Assembly (NCBI RefSeq): GCF_026167665.1
Contig: NZ_CP098740.1
Location: 2,170,001-2,234,000, forward strand
Length of the DNA: 64,000 nt
Reading direction: 5' to 3'
DNA from: Streptomyces drozdowiczii
Lineage (GTDB): Bacteria > Actinomycetota > Actinomycetes > Streptomycetales > Streptomycetaceae
Shown here: positions 61,746 through 64,000 of the stretch, piece by piece
Position numbering within the stretch: the first letter of the stretch is position 1
Layout of the letters: every line of letters starts with the position of its first letter
Program-made: the position numbers and the translations under genes
Notes under the pieces: model-generated
Database searches by the model: none
Told to the model about the DNA's origin: nothing
What the model saw: only the letters and a program-made list of their open reading frames with translations

Positions 61746-61916
61746 GGCCTGCCGCCTGGCTGCCGTCGTCGCCCGGAGGGCGGCCGGGCGGTCTGGTGCG
61801 TGCGATCGCAAGGCGCCGGAGAGTCCTCGTAGCGGAGCTACTAGGGCTTTTCGGCAACGCCGCGAGCGTGCGTGCCAGGCGTCGCCCGGCAGACGGCAGT
61901 CAGGGGGCAGGCCCTA
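61743..61916. repeat. 174-bp inverted-repeat (MITE-like) element
   Basis: Perfect 11-bp terminal inverted repeats (TAGGGCCTGCC / GGCAGGCCCTA), extending to about 25 bp with two mismatches, surround a self-complementary interior containing GTAGCGGAGCTAC. No coding capacity. I recall similar interiors in Streptomyces intergenic DNA. Probably a dispersed non-autonomous element. Confidence 0.65.
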
Positions 61917-61973
61917 AGATCGAACGTCTGGTCCCTGGGGACGGACGGGGACGGTCACAAGGGGGGATGCGCC

Positions 61974-64000
61974 ATGGAGGCGCCGCGTCAGGACGAGCCA
62001 CGCCGCTTCGGGCCGTACACCGTGCTGGCCCGCTTGCGCGAGACGGCCGCCGCGGTGCAGTACCTCGCGCGCGGCGCGGACCCCGGCGAACTCGTCGTGG
62101 TCACCGCCGCCCGGCCCGGGCTCGCCGCCTCGCCCGCCTACCGCCAGCGCTTCGACGCCGAGGCGCGCCTCGCGGGCCGGCTCGCCGGGGGCTGGGTCGA
62201 CGGGCCGCTGGAGACCCGCACGGACGGGGCCGACGCGCCCTGGACCGCCGCCGCGTACGTCCCCGCGCTGACGCTGGCGGAGGCCATAGAGGCCGCAGGG
62301 CCGCTGCCCGGGCGCGCCGTGCGGATCCTGGGCGCGGGCCTCGCCGAGACCCTGTCCCGGGTCCACGCCACCGGCGCCGTGCTGCACGGCCTCGCGCCCG
62401 GGACCGTGCTGCTCGCCGAGGACGGCCCCCGGCTCACCGCGTTCGGCCCGCTGGGCGCGGCGGCCGAGGCGTCGGCCGGTCCGGGCGGCCGGCTCTCCGT
62501 ACGGCTCGGCTATCTGACCCCGGAACAGCTCGCGGGCGAGGAGGCGGGCCCGGCCTCCGACCTCTTCGTGCTCGGCCTGCTGCTCGCCTACGCGGCGACC
62601 GGGACGACCCCGCTGGCGGACGGCCCCCCGGCCGAGGCCGCCGACCGCATCGCGCAGGCCGCCCCGGAGCTGGGCGGGGTCCCCGACGAGCTGCGCGACC
62701 TGATCGCCCGCTGCCTGGCGAAGGACCCGTCCGACCGCCCCACGGCGGGCACGGTCGCCGCCGAACTCGCCCTGGAGGGCGCGTCCGCCTCGGCGGCGGG
62801 CGACTGGCTCCCGGAGCAGCTCGCGACGGCGGTGGCCGAACAGGGCGCCGAGGCCGGGAGGCTGGCGGATGCGGCGCCCGAGAATTCCGTGTCCATGAAG
62901 AACGCGTCTGTGGAGAACCCCGTGTCCGATCAGTATCCGGTGTCCGACGAGAACCCCTCGGGCGGCCGGGGTGCCCATCGCCCGAAGTCGTACGGGGACG
63001 TCTGGGACGCCGTCGCGCCCGCGCCCCGGCCGGAGCCCGAGCCCGACATACAGGACGCCGTGCCGCCGCAGCACCAGCCGACGCCGGTGCCCGAGTGGCA
63101 GCAGCCGACGTTCGGCGGGGGCGGCACGGTCCCGGACGCGTCCGCCGCCGTCCCGGACACCCGCACCACGCAGCTCGGGGCGATCGGGCAGCCGGGGCAG
63201 CCCGCTCCGTGGCCGGACCAGTCCGCGTACGGGTACCCGCAGCAGCCGCAGCCCCGTACCAGCACCAGGCTCCCCAGCCCGTCCCCGTACCGTTGCCGCC
63301 CGCGCCCGTCCCGAACGTCGCACCGCCCGCCGAGCCGCGGCGGTCCGGGCCGAGCCGGCGCGGGCTGCTGTTCGGGGTGGTGGGCGGCGCGGCCGGGCTG
63401 CTGGTCGGCGGCGGGACGCTGTACGCGCTGACCTCCGGCGACGACGACAAGCCCGGCCCGGACCCGAAGCCGGCGCCGACGTCGGGCGGGCCCAGCGTCG
63501 CGGGGGTCGCGCCGACGCCGCGCTGGATCTACAACCACCCGGCGTCCGAGCCGGTCCCGTTGACCGCCGCGCTCGTGAAGGACCGTCTGCTGGTCCTCAC
63601 CGACGAGAGCCATGTGAGCGCCGTCGACCTGCGCACCGGCCGCCGGCTCTGGGAGAACGCCGACGGTGCCAAGGGCCAGGCCGCCCTGGCGGCGGGCGAC
63701 GACCTGTGCTTCGTCGCGGGTCCGTCGGAGTTCCTGTGGCTGTCGGCGAAGGACGGCAAGGTCGCCCACCGCGTGGCGTACGCCGACGGCTTCCAGGACG
63801 CCCCGGACCTCACGGTGCGTACGCTCGTCGGTTCGGCCGGATCGACCATCTGGTTCACCGGGTCGCACAAGGCCACGGTGAAGGCTCCCGCGCCGAAGAA
63901 GGGCGAGAAGCCCGGCAAGGACCGGCAGGTCGTCAAGTCGTACCTGTTCGGCTACGACATCGTGCAGCGCAAGGAGCTGTGGCGGACCCCGGTGCCCAGT
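61974..64000 (+). CDS. Pseudokinase fused to PQQ-like beta-propeller (partial, apparent frameshift)
   Basis: At least 675 residues, 3' end beyond the window. Kinase-like N-domain (1-265) keeps the fold but lacks catalytic residues: VAIK Lys replaced (VVVTAARP), HRD is HGL (VLHGLAPGTVLL), DFG is AFG (LTAFGPL). A Pro/Gln-rich linker and membrane helix (GLLFGVVGGAAGLLVGGGTLYAL) follow, then the first blades of a PQQ-type propeller (LTDESHVSAVDLRTGRRLWE). The frame is lost at the C run 63252-63255; one added base gives the expected membrane helix. ATG 61974. Confidence 0.85.

Overview
The window is a high-GC actinobacterial chromosome segment, almost certainly Streptomyces. Evidence is the strong third-position GC bias, frequent GTG/TTG starts with purine-rich ribosome binding sites, TACG/GTAC-rich codon use, and a gene order matching the Streptomyces core around the atp operon: chitinase with its two-component system, DUF2550 gene, atpIBEFHAGDC, wecA-like gene, ywlC, prmC, prfA, rpmE, LCP gene, rho, thrB, thrC, hom, lysA, nrtL.

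Layout. 1-9402: a membrane-anchored P-loop ATPase cut by the left edge, an orphan STAS protein, 3-hydroxybutyryl-CoA dehydrogenase, a TetR/ABC exporter pair sharing an operator, cobalamin adenosyltransferase, a membrane protein and a kinase/regulator pair (chiS/chiR-like). 9403-11537: a GH18 chitinase behind a promoter with two 12-bp repeats of the DasR-site type. 11549-19884: DUF2550 protein and the F1Fo ATP synthase operon, on the minus strand. 20145-33006: minus-strand housekeeping genes (lipid-linked glycan synthesis, tRNA threonylcarbamoylation, translation termination, L31, cell-wall polymer ligation, Rho, threonine pathway). 33132-36178: lysA, an ArgRS-derived protein without catalytic core, and a response regulator.

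A tRNA-Arg(CCG) at 36373 marks the switch to accessory DNA. 36568-38809 is a lower-GC restriction-modification pair: a C5-cytosine methyltransferase divergent from a HTH protein with a nuclease-like C-terminus, around a perfect 16-bp palindrome. 38821-42668 is a WhiJ/AbaA-like set (ATPase, HTH protein, membrane-associated protein, XRE-DUF5753 regulator, DUF397 protein). Core genes resume with glyA, preceded by a ZTP riboswitch, then a secreted sedolisin and a divergent Ku/LigD-polymerase repair pair.

48518-57489 holds a HEAT-repeat protein with a zinc-ribbon protein, then a tightly packed lipoprotein / sensor kinase / FtsW-RodA / penicillin-binding protein / amidase cluster. 58443-61443 is a divergent pair of diiron enzymes with a TetR regulator and a candidate 23-bp operator. 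A 174-bp inverted-repeat element (61743-61916) precedes a pseudokinase fused to a beta-propeller, cut by the right edge.

Four genes (hom, nrtL, the TetR at 60692 and the pseudokinase) carry apparent one-base deletions at C/G runs. They share one signature, so base-calling or assembly error is the likeliest cause, but the sequence alone cannot exclude real mutations.
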